Source of the DNA: Symsagittifera roscoffensis | Lineage: Eukaryota; Xenacoelomorpha; Acoela; Convolutidae | DNA length: 64,000 nucleotides | Direction of reading: 5' to 3' | NCBI RefSeq assembly: GCF_963678635.1 | Contig: NC_087068.1 | Coordinates: forward strand, 33,549,436 to 33,613,435 | Shown: piece after piece, positions 9,062 through 21,240 of the stretch | Numbering within the stretch: the stretch's first letter is position 1 | Layout: every line of letters starts with the position of its first letter | The notes under the pieces: model-generated | The model's input: only the letters and a program-made list of their open reading frames with translations | What the model was told of the DNA's origin: nothing | Database searches by the model: none | Position numbers and translations under genes: made by a program

Positions 9062-11678
9062 GCTAGACCACAGCCAAAATGGTGCTACAAGAAGGCAGAC
9101 TGGAATGCCTTCCGGGACGCCCTCAGTACCATGAAGCCCGAAGGAAGAAACCTGGAAGAAGAGAATAGCAACTTCCTGAAGTCGTTACTTCGTGCTGCCA
9201 AACTTGCATCCCGAAAGGGACACGGAAAGGCCGTAACAAGCCATTCTGGAGCGACGCCTGCAAGAAAGCAAAAACAGAAAGAGTGAAGGCCAGGAAAGAT
9301 GCTGAAACTAGCCCGACGATCCAGAATATCCAGTCCTATAAAGAGAAGCGGGCGCAAGCCGACAGCACCATCAAAAAAGAGAAGCAGCGGTTCTCGGACT
9401 CTAAATGCAACGAGATGAGCCTAGTCGCCGACCTATTTCGGACTCGCAAGAACTTCCGTGGAGATGGTGGCCAACAGAAGGATTCAGCTACCATCAAACG
9501 CTCTGGTGATGCCGGCCAACCACTCCGGGACGCTGTCACAGATCGTCAGAAGGCGGACCTGTTCTGCCAGATCTATGCAAAAGTCTCTAGAGTGGAACAC
9601 AGCCGCGAGGACCGTCCTACCACAAGACAAGCCCGGACAATCCTCAAGCAGGAATGCGGCTGCAACAAAGAGAGCGCCTCCAGCCTCAGGCAGTTGAGAT
9701 GTGGCCTCAGAAACCTGAAGAACAGGAAGAGCCCGGCACATGACGAGATCAGCAACGAAATGCTGAAACATCTTCCCCCAGCCGCAGAGGAAACCCTCCT
9801 CCATCTGATAAACCACTCCTGGGACTCTGGCAACACTCCCCACGGTTGGAGAAGGGCGATTATCATACCCATCTTCAAAGGGAAAGGGAAGGCCAAGAGA
9901 AACCCAGCAACTACAGACCAGTCGCACTCACCAGCTCCACCGCGAAGCTGGCGGAACGTCTCGTCGCCACCCGCCTCGTCTACCACCTGGAGTCGAAGAA
10001 GAAACTGGCCCCTTGCCAAGCTGGCTTTCGCAGAGGCAGAAGCACCGAAGAACAGCTAGCGAGAGTGACCCAAGATATCTTCGACGGCCTAGAGGCCAAG
10101 GAACCTCGCCGTGCCGCCCTCGTCTTGCTAGACTTCATCCGTGCCTACGACAAGACGTGGAAGGCAGCCCTCTACGTAAAGCTGAAGGACCTAGATGTGC
10201 CGACGTGCATGATCCGCTGGATCAAAGGCTTCCTAGCCGACAGACGAGCTAGGGTGCGCTGGAATGACACCCTCAGCAAGGCGCGTGTCTTCAGGGAGGG
10301 TCTACCAAAAGGGACCGTCCTGGCACCAGTGCTGTGGCTTTGTTATTGCAACGACATCTGGCAGACAGTCCATGACAGAGCCCCGGACTGTAGCCTCAGC
10401 CTCTTTGCCGATGACACTGCTCTGGTTGCCTCCGACCGAGAGCTTAAAAAATGCGCCACCAAGCTTCAACCGGCCCTGGACGCGGTCACGGAGTGGTGCT
10501 CCCGCTGGAAAGTCCAGCTTGCACAGTACGAAGACGCGGCCGAAAGCAAGTGCTGCTACACTGTGTTCACGCTAGATCCAGCGGAGAACAACAATAAGAC
10601 CAAGCTCTCCCTCACCCTCGCCGATCACCCAGTGAAGTTCGAGAAAAATCCTACCTTCCTGGGGCTGAAACTGGACTGCCAGCTGACATTTGCCGCACAC
10701 GCTGAAAATGTCAAGAAACGGATGGCAAAGAGACGCAACGGCCTTGCCGACATAGCTAGACGGTCTGTCGGGACCTCCCAACACAACCTCAGAGCAGCCT
10801 ATATCGCCACCACTCGCGCGGTCGCGGACTACTGTTCTGCAGTCTGGATGAACCATGCCCAGCCATCGACCCGTAAGGCCGTAGAAGCTGCTCAAAACAA
10901 GTGTGCGAGAGTAATAACAGGCTGCCTCGGACTCACCAATGAGAAAGCCCTCCTCGCCTGCGCCGACCTCCCGCCTCTCCGCCATGTCGCTCAAGAGAGG
11001 GCGTCGGTGCTCCGCGAGCGCCTACTCCGCATCCCCGACGACGTCCCAGCGCACAAGACTGCCAAAGCCTGGGTACAACCAAGACTAAAAAGCCGGAACC
11101 ATGAATCCTGGAAGAGGAACAACGACCACGAGCCAGATGACACCGACACCCACAGGACACACCGAGGCTGCTGGAGAAGAATCGCGACAGAGATGGACTG
11201 TATCGCCGAGCTGGATAGCTTCCCCCGCGAACAGATTAGTTGCCAAATTGCTCCTTGGACACTGTACCAACCAGAGACCTTCTTCGGCCTTGACGTGGCA
11301 GACAGAGACATTAAGAAGGAGAAGTGCGACTCCCGAGTCTTCATCACCAATGACCTACTGGATTCCCTTACCAAGGATGACATAAAGATCTGGACAGACG
11401 GATCGGTGCAGGAAGGTAACAAAAATGGAGGAGGAGCAGCTATTATCACCACCAAGCTTACGAGTACGACCCTAAAGTCTGCAGCCGGTGCTGTGGCGTC
11501 CTCCTATGAAGCAGAGATGGAGGCCATCAAAATAACCCTGGATTATGTGAGTACCCTCGGCCAGGAACACGGCACCAGCGTCAGGATCATGACTGATTCC
11601 CTCTTCGCTCAACAAACTAGCGACAGGCCCAGAGGGCCAGGGCACCAACTGTGGCATCACCATGTGGAAGGTGGTTGA
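9062..11678 (+). pseudogene. LINE reverse transcriptase and N-terminal part of RNase H
   Basis: Coding starts in the frame of the endonuclease, shifts near 9235 into a frame running to about 9890, then shifts into a long frame (9846-11678). RT motifs are SNYRPVALTS, GFRRGRSTEEQL, LLDFIRAYD, GLPKGTVLAPVLW and LFADDTAL (FADD catalytic pair). RNase H begins at IWTDGSVQEG, with YEAEMEAI and IMTDS, and then loses frame near 11630. The enzyme would copy LINE RNA at a nicked target and remove the RNA strand. Long intact stretches suggest a fairly recent death. Confidence 0.8.
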
Positions 11679-12115
11679 GAAGATTGGGCGTTGCACTTTC
11701 GTCTGGGTCCCCGCACACTACGGACTCGAAGGGAACGAGTGCGCAGACGTAGCAGCCGGAGAGGCAACTCACCTCGCTCAGGATATACCTCCAAAACTGG
11801 GCAACTACCATGAAAAACCACCCGAAGAAAGTCCTCAACAGATGAGAAGAGGTCACGTGGAACCAACTACGAACGGGCCACGCCTCACTATCCAGAGCTG
11901 ACCTGGCCAGATTTGGGGCCATCGAAGACCCCGGCTGCCTGGAATGTGGAGAGCCAGACACCGTTAACTACATACTCAGCTGCCAACGAGGCGCCCACAT
12001 ACGACACGAACTGACCGGCCGAGATGACGACATCGAAAGCCTATTCAACAACCCCGGATACCTGTTCACATACCTCAGAAGGATGGGACGTGCCCATATC
12101 AGTGCGGAGCACTGA
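11679..12115 (+). pseudogene. LINE RNase H C-terminus and terminal zinc knuckle
   Basis: FVWVPAHYGLEGNECADVAA is the last RNase H motif (His and Asp ligands), in the frame 11662-11901. A further frame change leads to RADLARFGA, CLECGEPDTVNYILSCQRGAH (a CCHC-like knuckle) and a final TGA at 12113-12115. These elements are joined only if frameshifts are ignored. Confidence 0.7.
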
Positions 12116-12146
12116 CCAGGGCCTCCTGAAGCACGAAGAAGAAGAC

Positions 12147-13013
12147 TAAAAGCGACAAATCTGTTTGCGTATCTGTCGTAGGAATAATTGAAGACCAGTT
12201 TAGGGATTTCTTCTGAACACACTCTAGTTTAGTGAGATCTGTTGTGGAGGCATACCAAGCGGAGCAATCGTAACAGATGATAGGGAGACCCGTGGACTTA
12301 AAGAGATTAGCTTTGGTCACTGAGAGCAATTGCTGGGCTGATTATCTCTTAAGCAGGAAAAGAACTTTCATTGTTTTCGAAGATACATAACTAATATGGT
12401 ATCTGAATGACCATATAAAGATACCATAAATAAATTTTGTACCTTGATTCCCAAGTATTTTTCGGATAACGAATTATTTAGCTGCTACTCAAATAAATAG
12501 TTCCGCAGCTTGATGGCCTAAAGCAGACCGCTGATCACTTGTCAATGTAGAATGCCACTTGGTGAGCGGCGCACCAATCCCAGAGGTGGTTTAAGTCAGA
12601 TTACAGGATGCCGTGGTTGTTTGTTTCGTGAACTGAAAGAGTTTTCGAGTCATCGGCAAAACTGTAAACGCTTGAGATCAAGATGTCTGGGAGGTCGATA
12701 AGGTAGATCAGAAAAAGCAATGGTCCCAGGATGAATCCTTGAGGCACGCCACTTGATACAGAAAGTTGGTGGGATGTGCCACCGTCTACCTCCACAAACT
12801 AATGTCTGTTAGTTAGGTAGCTTTTAAGGATTTCGAATAACCAGTTCACGTCTAGCTGGGATTTTGTGATCTATTTTATCGAAGGCCTTAGAAAAGTCAA
12901 GATAAACCGCCTCCACTACATTCTATACTTGATTAGATTTCGCCTAGGTACTTCAATATTTGGGTGATAGTCGATTTGTTTTTCTGGAAACCAAACTGAG
13001 AACGCAGAATGTT
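12147..13013 (-). pseudogene. CR1/Jockey-like LINE fragment (RT)
   Basis: On the minus strand: VYLDFSKAFDKIDHKI (RT motif A) near 12850-12915, a short unmatched stretch, YLTNRH, then GVPQGFILGPLLFLIYLIDL and YSFADDSKTL (motifs B and C, FADD intact) at 12640-12770. The thumb/C-terminal part (CYDSAWYAS-like, LTKLECVQKKSLNW) lies at 12150-12330. Frame changes separate the pieces. The same RT type supplies the remnant inside the 950-bp repeats at the left edge. Confidence 0.75.
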
Positions 13014-13529
13014 AAGTTTTCGAAAATATCGGAGCAGAATTTTTTCCTAAAATGGTGATATCTGCTGTAGCAGGTTTTGTTTTGTATTTGTGCCAAGCTT
13101 TCAGTTTTTTTGTTTGTATTGGGTCATTTTTGTATTTATGGCCATGCAAGATTTTTTTAATTCATTAAATCTTGTTTTCCTATGATTAGGATTGTCTTGT
13201 TTTTATGTGAAATTTGTTTATGTCGTTTCATTTTTGTGGGGTTTTTTTTAATGCATGAAGAATATTGGATAGGTTTAAATGTCTTTTTACTTGTTAGTTC
13301 TACGTCATAATGATTATTTTGACTGTCTGAATATAGTGAAAAATGTCCTAAATTGTTTAATTGTGTTAAATTTGACTGAATTTTTACTACTTTTTTGCAT
13401 TCTAATCGTAGCTATGTTACATCTTTTCCAAGAATTTTTTTTGTTTTTTCTCTAGTGTTTCGTGTTAGCAATTTTGGTGTATTTCTGCTTAGAGTATCTG
13501 GTAGGGCAATTTTTTTTCCTGCTTTCCAG

Positions 13530-15420
13530 ACTATGTGGAGATTCAGAAATTTCCTTAAGGTTAATTGAAATCTAACTACTCTATAATTTGAGTTTGATTT
13601 TTGAGTAAACAGAAACTGTTGGTTTGTGGTCGGTGATTAAGACTGTTGGATCCAAAATCTTATTCTGGCAGTGTACATATGATTGCTGCACGTTCTCTCA
13701 TTAGTGTGAGAGTCCTAATTCTGCTTGCTTAAATAGTTTCGAAATTGCGGAAATGAAGCTCGTTTTATTTGTTCCTTGATAAGAGTGTAAAATTGCTGCG
13801 CCTGTTCCGAAATTGGATGCGTCCCACATGGCCTGAAATGGCTGTTTAGGATCGGGAATTATATTTCAAATTTGTTGCCTTATTGATTTTTTCAATTTCA
13901 TCAAACCTTTTTTGATGTTCTAAGGTCCATTCGAAATTGTTCTGTTGTCTTAAATTGTTATAAAATTGTCGGAGGTATAACTGCATTTTATATACATTTT
14001 TACTTGAAAAGTTTACAATTTCACTAAAAATTTTTTTTCATTGATTGGTGGTTTTAATTTTAAATAAGTTTTAATTCTTGATTTCAAGGCTGTTATGGTT
14101 GTTGCTTTGATTATATGTCCTAAAAAACTAACTTTGGGGAGAAAAAAATATGATTTGCCTGGGCCTGCTTTCATATTTTCCGTCTGTAATATGTGGTGGT
14201 TTTTTTTCTAAAACTAACATTTCTCATTTTGCTTGTGATTTTGCTTGTAAACACGTCGTCTAGTATGTGATTACATTTTTGCTTAAAATTAGTGGTCGAA
14301 ATAATTTACTGATAAATAATGAAAAAGCTGCTGGTCCTATGGATTTTCCATGGAACAATCGGTTAAATTCATATTGTTGATTACCGATAACGAATTGTCG
14401 TAACCGCCGTGGCTGCTCTTTGAGAGGCATTTGGTTGTATGCATTCTTCATATCAGCTGAAATGTAATGTTTTACATTGATCTTTATGAGTATTCCTTGG
14501 ATTGGTTCTATCGGCCAATTGCATTTTAATTCATCTATAAGCGAATTTATGTATCTTGCGCTGAGTAGTTTTTTAATGATTCTCCTTTTGCTAAAATGAT
14601 AGCTGAGTTTTTATTTGAATTGCCGTTTGGTTGTTGTTCTTTGTTTACAGGTGAGATTATTTGATAGTGTTCAATTATTTCTCAAAGTATAATCTAGGAG
14701 CATGTTTACTTCGTCTTGTAAATGTATAGGTACTTTAATTGCGCGTTGTTGTTTAAAAATTGCGTCTGCCTTAAGCGGAAGTTGTAATGGTGATTGAATT
14801 TTTCCCATATCAAGTTTTGATGTGGCATTAACATCAGGGTATTTTTATAAGAGATTTGCTAGTTGTTCAAATTCTTTTCAATTTATTTGTGAATGTTGAA
14901 AGCTAAACATACTTTGATATTTTTGTTGTACTGGTATCTCTTTTGAGAGTTAAAAAGTAGGTTTAGAGTGGCGTTTTTGCTTATTAGTCGATTTTTTGTT
15001 TGGATTCTTTGTTGATAATTTTTATCGAGTAGAGTAGAGTATAATCCTTAATCGAATTTAGTAGGTTGACAAATATGTAATAATAATATCTTATTTACTT
15101 TATGCTTTTTTTTTCAATTGGTTGTAGTTTCTTTACTAATAAAAGGTATTCCCACTTTATTGTGTTTTATGTTTGTGATATGAAGTATATCTTCAAAAGG
15201 TTTGAATAGAAGTTGGTGATTTTTAATTGTTTCTGTTGGATGTAGAAAAAACTTTGACTTATCGATAAATTGGTAAGCTTGTACCTTTGACTGTTGCTAA
15301 TTTGCTCGTTGTACATTGAAGTTACGTTTTTGGGTCTACTCCGAGAGTTTCTTTTTTTTGCTTAGATGTTTATGATCTTTGATTCTGCTCCTGAGTCAAT
15401 TCGGAAATCTTTCTTTTTTG
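13530..15420 (-). pseudogene. Protease-RT-RNase H region of the decayed Ty3/gypsy copy
   Basis: A DSGAE-type protease active site lies near 15380-15395. RT pieces include NAYNQMPLKEQPRRL and FVIGNQQYEFNRLF at 14340-14450, followed in another frame by the Asp-Asp region near 14255. RNase H similarity (MWDASNFG-like, near 13810) and the following 17 kb-scale order agree with the intact copy at 54.5-56.8 kb. Many stops and frameshifts; no functional product. Confidence 0.7.
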
Positions 15421-16369
15421 ACTTTTTAAAAGAAGTGATGTTGTCCAATTTTGTTCTTTTTGTGCGAGTATTGTAGTAGTTGCATTTTGCATATATGACT
15501 GGTTTTTTTTTATTTGTTATTTCGTGTGTTATATCTATTAGTTGACTTCTGTCTCATTCATCTGTATTTCTATCAGGTTGATCGTTTTGATAATAGTCTG
15601 AGTGAACGGGAGGTTCATATTAATGTTCAATTTTAATATGTGGATCTTTAGTGTGGTTTTGATGCCACTGTTGTCTGTATTGTCTGAGCTATTACAGTAT
15701 GCATGATTTAATTGAAGACCTGGTGTTTCATTCATTTCGATATCGGGGGTCAGTAGTTGTTACAGGTTGAGTTTGTACTCGATTTATTTGTCATTGGTGT
15801 TTTGGTGTGTTGCTTTTGATTTAGATGTGGTCGATTTGACTTCTCTGAATTACTTTAATGTGGTGATCTAGAAAATGTTCGAGATAATCTGTTTTTGTAG
15901 TTCTTTTTTAAAATATTTATTAGAACTTTCTCTTGCTTTATATTTCTTATTTTTTTTATTATAATTACTTTTTGAGTAATTTTTTGAACGATCAATTGAA
16001 AATGTTATATCGAGTAGTTTGGAGAAAAGTCATTGGAGCAGTTTCAAGAAGCGTCATTGGAGTAATTTCTGTTTCAATTATTCGAGTTTGATCGATTTCT
16101 GATGTAATTTGAATAACTACTTCTGTTTGATTTTGATAGTGAATAATTCATTTTTATACTGACTATTGCGGCTAATAGAACGGCTATATCTGTTTTGTGT
16201 GTTGTAATATGATTTTTTTCTATCAGAAGTTTTTCCTCGGAAGTTATTGTTATATAGCGATTGTGATATGTTGTAAATATACTTGGTTTGTACTGGTTTT
16301 GTTGAACTTTTATTTCTAAGTATATTTTCATTTCGCAAATTTTGAGCTTTTTTCAGGTATTATGAACAG

Positions 16370-17970
16370 CTTTTTTTTGGTTCTTTGTGTTTTGGTGGTC
16401 GTTTTGATTTGTCTTGTTGGTTTTGTCTTCATTCGGCGATACTATGTCTGTATCGTTTACAATGATAAGACCATATTTTAGACTTTTGATATTTGGGTTT
16501 TTTCGGTTACTTGGAGAGTTTTTGTATTTTTTCTGCTAATTCACTATCTGAATGTGGTATGTGACTTAAATCTGAAATGGTTGTCTGAGTGTTTGAAGCA
16601 TATTGTAGTTTTAAGTTTTCTGTTTCTTCTAATTTCCTTGTGGTTTCTGCTTGCTCTATTTTGTCTACAAGGTTTCTAAACTCAATATCTGGTTCACGCA
16701 TTGAATAAAAATGTGATGCTCTTTTCTTTATTGCTATTTTGCGTAATTGTGGTGTTAAGGTCATCATTAAAGTTTCTTTATTTTTTTGTATTTTTTTTTA
16801 CTCTGTGTATTTAAAGAGTATGCTGTTCTTACTAGTGTAACTATTCTTACAGCGAGTTTTTTTGTTGCTTCATTTGGTAGTCTGCGTATTTAATTACTTA
16901 AATCTCTTGTATATTGCTTGTTTCTTTCTGAATCAAACTTTCTTGAAAATCTTTTGTAAAACGTTTCCTATCTGATTTGATTTATATTGGTAAAACTGAA
17001 ACCCGTTTTTGAGCTGCTCGGTCGAGTGTGGTTTGCATTACTGCTGTACGACTATAAACTCAATTCGGATAATGAGGAGTGTTTACAGGTTCTGGGCCTT
17101 TGTTTGTATTTAAATTTTCTGTAACACCGTTTAAATAATCTTCCGAGTCTGCTGTGTCTATTCGCGTGAAAAATGAGGGTTTTATTGGACGCTATTGATG
17201 ATCCACCCATAAGCTATGGAATCATCGTCATTTGGAGTGATTCGGCTGTTTTTGTTTTTGAGTGAAGTTCGTGAATTGATTTCCGCTATTTTCTTGTTGT
17301 TGCATGTAATATGGCAGTTGTTTTTCTTTTTTTCATAGTTTCCGGTTGGTAGCTTGGAATAGTTAGTGGATTTTGTGCTTGTCTATAATGCAATGGCTTT
17401 GTGCTGTAAAGATTTGCTTCATTGGAATCTTAAGTTCTGTGATTCATTCTTTGTTGTTTGAAGTTAAACTAGTATTAGTCTGTATTTAATCACTTGTTAA
17501 TGGAATGACTTTCGAAAAATCCTTATTGACTGAGATTGTTTGAATTAATGAGCTTGAAAGATCATTTGGTATAATAATGAGCTTTTCATGATACCATTCA
17601 GGGTTGAAAACATTAAATGTTTCTTCTGCCAAAATTGTGTCTTCGTCGGGGATTTTTCGCGAATTACAGCTCAAAATCTTGAAAATTGATTGATTTCAGT
17701 TCTTACTGATGTATTTCGTGCTGGTGACACAAAAAGAGTTACATCTGTATCTATGAAAGCTACATAGCTGTTTTTTATTGCAAAAACATCATTTGTGAGT
17801 TTTGGTGTTCTATGTTCTTAATACATTCAATAAAAATTTTAAAATGTAATTCTATGTCAGATGTTTGTAGTATATATGGCGTTTGATAGTTTTGATTTGT
17901 TGATTGAAAATCGATTGTAAGTGTTCCATTTTCCGAAGTTAGTTTGATAATTTCAGTGAATAATGTCATT
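16370..17970 (-). pseudogene. Gag region of the decayed Ty3/gypsy copy
   Basis: LTPQLRKIAIKKRASH, PDIEFR-LVDKIEQAE and KLEETENLKLQY (16507-16767) match the intact Gag almost word for word. Near 16420-16450 lies the zinc-knuckle remnant. N-terminal Gag matches (LQTSDIELHFK, IKNIEHQNSQ) lie at 17775-17969 and a middle part at 17486-17674. Broken by stops. Confidence 0.7.
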
Positions 17971-19514
17971 CAGTTGTCTTTTTATTTTTTCATTTTTTTT
18001 TGCGTGGGCTATTGCACTTTCGAAATACTTTTTTGTGAGATTCTCATAAAATTTTTCTTGTTCGCGTGATGGGTCACTATCGGGGTATATGACAAATAGT
18101 AAGATATAATTTTCTTCAAAGTTATCTTCTTACTGAATCATTTTTATGGAAAAATGATGTTATACCGGTCCTATTACAAGATCGTATCTGGAATCTTGGA
18201 TAAGACAATTGGGCAGTGTTGTTTGCTCATTTGCTAAACTGGATGTGGAAATAAGTGTTAGGTTGATTGATCGATGCACAATCCAGGTGTTAATTGTTCT
18301 AGCTCCTAATCTGTTAGTTCTTATCTTTTTGTGAATTTGGTCCTAGTTCCTTGGGTCGTATTGTCGTGGCGAGATGGGCTGGTGAGAGGGTATATAGATT
18401 CAATAGATAATTGTTTTACTGCTCTCAAAAGAATTTTCGTTTACTTCATTTAAGTATGTTTAATCTCAGTTAAATGGGGATCGATATGAGATCTAGGGTT
18501 GGAGAATAGTAAATCAACAGCAAGGTTCAGGTATAATTAAATAGCACGCCAGTAGATCGTTACGTTCTGTCTCAGAAATTACTATTTCTAAGGGTTGTTA
18601 TAAGTTCTTTACTGTTTAACTTAATTTTATGGTGATTTTTTCAAGGAAAAATTGTCAGCTAGTCCTGGGTCCTTCAGAAGGGATGGAAATAAAATCGAAG
18701 TTTTAGGTCGTTAGACACGGAATTAAAGGAATGGATTTGAATTTCAATTTGAAATTCAATAGATCCAAGGAATGTTTTGATGATCCAAGCTGAAAGGGCC
18801 AAAGAGATTTCTTCATGATCTGGTTGAATTATTCAAATTTATGGTCTTAGATCAAAGAGAAGCCTTGATGATTTAATAATTAAGAAAAGTCTTAAGCATT
18901 CAGATGGTTAAAGATTCAAGAAGAGTCTTGATGATCTTGTTTTTAATTGAATTAGTACTTAAATTACTTGTTGTTGTAGGTAATGGATATGCGTTTTCAA
19001 ACTCTTTTAAAGAAGATCGAGATGAAGAAGGAATGTTCTCCAATTTAGCAATAAAAATTTCTTTTTATACGAATTTGTTTTTATGTTGTGTTTTTTGGCG
19101 AATTTAAAAAATTGAAATAATTTTTTTAAGAAAAGATTCTGCAGATTTAAGGTTTAAGGTAGATAAAGTCGTTGTCGACTTCTGGTTGGTAATTATTTTT
19201 ATCAAGTTTTTATCATGATTTATTAAGCCGTATACTTAAAGTATTATATGATAAAAACTTGATAAAAATAATTACCAACCAGAAGTCGACAACGACTTTA
19301 TCTACCTTAAACCTTAAATCTGCAGAATCTTTTCTTAAAAATACGGCTTAATAAATCAAGTTTACGGCTCCATTGAATGCTGTTTATATAAAATTAAAAA
19401 GATTCACTGTACAAATAGTTTCTACTTTTGTCGTTGTCTGCTTTGTTTTATTTGATTTTTTTTCTAAAGCTAGGATTATATTAGGTCTGCTTGAGACTTT
19501 TTGGTCGCATGAGA
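17971..19514 (-). other. Leader region of the decayed Ty3/gypsy copy
   Basis: GGGTTGGAGAATAGTAAATC (18496-18515) and AAGGTTCAGGTATAATTA match the provirus leader at 61127-61165, and several GATGAT-ended repeats (for example GCCTTGATGATTTAATA near 18860) match the leader repeats at 61430-61500. The interval also holds the foldback at 19123-19341. No gene is visible. Confidence 0.6.
19123..19341. repeat. Perfect 94-bp foldback (inverted repeat)
   Basis: Positions 19123-19216 and 19248-19341 are exact reverse complements over 94 bp with a 31-bp loop. A second small inverted pair is nested: GATTTATTAAGCCGTAT in the loop (19217-19233) pairs with ATACGGCTTAATAAATC just after the right arm (19341-19357). 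A hairpin this perfect in an otherwise decayed element must be young; template switching during copying is the likely origin. Confidence 0.9.
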
Positions 19515-19876
19515 TGAGTTAAGGTCCGGGGTGGCCTTCTCATTGAGTAATTTCAGACAAGGGTAGATCGTCTGTTCTTTACGCAACAGTTTTCTGCCGG
19601 ATAGGTTTGTACAACTTCTTAGTCTAATACGAAACTTAATCTTACTCTTATTTCTTCTTTTAGGGCAGAGGATATAAGAAAACAACTGGTTAGAGGAGAG
19701 AAGAAAGCAACTGATTTCAATCTATATTATAAATTGTCTGACTGAAACCAAGAATAATTTCAGCTTTACAATTTATATCATAAGTTATAGTTATGGATCA
19801 TCGTTGGTTACTTATTATTACTTTACAGTGAGAAATATCGAAGTGTAAAATAAATACTTCTTTTAAACTGCTTCCA
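19515..19876 (-). repeat. 5' LTR of the decayed Ty3/gypsy copy
   Basis: The plus strand begins TGAGTTAAGG and ends TGCTTCCA, the TG...CA ends of the intact 410-bp LTR (TGAGTTAGAA ... GGTTCCA). Blocks such as CTGTTC-TTACG, GCCGGATAG, CAACTTCTTAGTCTAATAC and CTTACTCTTAT are shared. Length is 362 bp after deletions. The adjacent primer-binding site is recognisable but altered. Confidence 0.8.
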
Positions 19877-20016
19877 CAACCAGCGTCCTTTAAACTGTCC
19901 AAAACTGACTAAATTTTTTGCTTATTTCTTCAGATTTTTTTTTAAAAAGCTGAGCTCTGATTGGTTGGCAAAAGTCTCGCGAATTAGGGATTCCCTCTTC
20001 TTATCGTTTTTTTTAG

Positions 20017-20512
20017 ATTAACTCAAGGTGTGATAAAGCACATCATTCCTGCAGTGGCCTCTACTAATGCTTCCATTGCCGCGCTCTGCTCGGCTGAGGT
20101 GCTCAAAGTGGCTTCCAATTGTTCGTTCACACTTAACAACTGGCTCAACTTCAACAATACTTTGGGGGTGTACACCTTCTGCTATGAGCAGCTCGCTAGC
20201 CATCAATGTTTCTCCTGCAGTCGTAAAACTGTGAAAAAGGTTGACGTGGGTCATGATTGGACTTTGGCTACACTTATCACGTATTTGAAGGAGGAACCTT
20301 CATTGCAGATGAGCGAACCAAGTGTGCTTTTGTCTTTCGGTGGCAATAGCACCAAGACGCTGTGGATGCCCGGAGTCAGTTCTATTCAGAAAATGCTAGA
20401 AGGAAACTTCAACAAGTTGCTGATAGAACTCAAAGTTGAACAGAACTCGATACTGGAGGTGCAAGACAAGTCCTATCCTTTTGGCCTAACTTTTCATGTA
20501 AACTTTCTCTGA
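20017..20512 (+). CDS. UBA3: NEDD8-activating enzyme E1 catalytic subunit, last exon (partial gene)
   Basis: A TTTTTTTTAG acceptor ends at 20016, followed in phase by LTQGVIKHIIPAVASTNASIAA, the conserved UBA3 core around the Zn-binding and substrate region, then LNNWLNFNNTLGVYT, a Cys pair CFSC, and a C-terminal ubiquitin-fold-like part ending FGLTFHVNF-L at TGA. UBA3 with its partner activates NEDD8 by adenylation and thioester transfer and passes it to UBC12. Only the last ~165 residues are here; the adenylation and catalytic-Cys exons are not in the window as far as I can see, and a decayed retroelement lies 140 bp upstream. It is either the last exon of a gene with a TE-filled intron, or a displaced fragment. 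Residues are well kept without stops, which favours a real exon. Confidence 0.75.
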
Positions 20513-20952
20513 ATGAAGTAGAATATGTCAGAAATTCGGTGAATATGTCAAAACTACCTCGAACAATTGAGACTAACCTTCAAACATTCCAAATAGAATG
20601 GCGAGATATCATAATTAAAAGTTATCAATTATCTATCACCTGAAAGTTTTTGAAGCTAGTATCTCGTATCAGGAGACATCACATCAAGCATCGTATCCTA
20701 TCCAAAAGTGACCGCGGAGTTAGCAATTTCTTTAAGTTTTCTTTCACTTTGTATCAGGAAAACAAGTCGGATCAACACTTAGTATCAACACAACTTTTAA
20801 AAAGCACAATAGGTTTCAATGAAGGGGGTGAAGACACTTAGTTGAGCTGTTTTTTTTTTCTCATTAAGTTTTAGAATTTCATGCTCAAACTTGTTTTTTC
20901 GCTGTTCGGCTAGGGTTTTCTTTGTTAGCGGTTTTCAATTTCTTTTTTACGC
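20513..20952. other. No gene seen downstream of UBA3
   Basis: AT-rich DNA that probably includes the UBA3 3' untranslated region. No clear AATAAA is close to the stop codon. A 63-codon open frame at 20650-20841 has no recognisable features. Confidence 0.5.
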
Positions 20953-21240
20953 TTATGATGAGCAAGCGTTATCAAACTGGAATATGAACTTTTTCTAGTT
21001 AGGAACTATTTTAACAAAGTCACTGAATCATTTCTGCAGCATTCAGTTCTGCAGCTAGCAAACATGGTCAATTTCTGAGCGCTTGCGATTAGCAAGCGTT
21101 ATCAAACTGGAATATAGTTTTTTTTAGTTAACTAGTTTTACAAAATCAGTTGAATCACTCGTTGACTATGCAGCTGACTATGCTGCTGACTGACATGCTC
21201 AGTTTCTTGCACATTAAAATTTAACTCAACGGATTTTTCT
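20953..21240. repeat. Direct repeat of ~115 bp (two copies)
   Basis: AGCAAGCGTTATCAAACTGG followed by AATATGAAC/AATATAG, then TAGTTA, ACAAA and GAATCA, occurs at about 20960-21070 and again at 21083-21200. The second copy ends in CTGACTATG/CTGCTGACT short repeats. Confidence 0.65.

Larger units (their letters stand above)
7930..12146 (+). mobile_element. Non-LTR retrotransposon (LINE) with PHD finger, endonuclease, RT and RNase H; frameshifted
   Basis: GC rises to about 55-60% for 4.2 kb and falls at the end, against an AT-rich host. Domain order is PHD-type finger (8118-8240), apurinic-type endonuclease (8330-9058), RT (about 9690-10900), RNase H (11390-11780) and a terminal CCHC-like knuckle (near 11940-11990, CLECG). 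At least one stop (TAG 9059-9061) and about five frame changes make it inactive as it stands. It resembles the LINE clades that carry an RNase H, such as the I group. The 3' end abuts a minus-strand CR1 fragment whose reading frame runs straight into it, so this element probably inserted there. No target duplication or poly-A tail is evident. Confidence 0.85.
13014..19876 (-). mobile_element. Decayed, 3'-truncated Ty3/gypsy element related to the provirus at 43.7-62.6 kb
   Basis: Read right to left: 5' LTR (19515-19876), leader, Gag, protease, RT and RNase H, matching the provirus in order and at many residues. Matching ends near 13014, which aligns with provirus position about 53825, just before integrase, where a CR1 fragment is joined. 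Integrase, envelope and 3' LTR are missing. Frequent stops show it is old. It demonstrates that the provirus belongs to a family with earlier copies in this genome. Confidence 0.85.
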
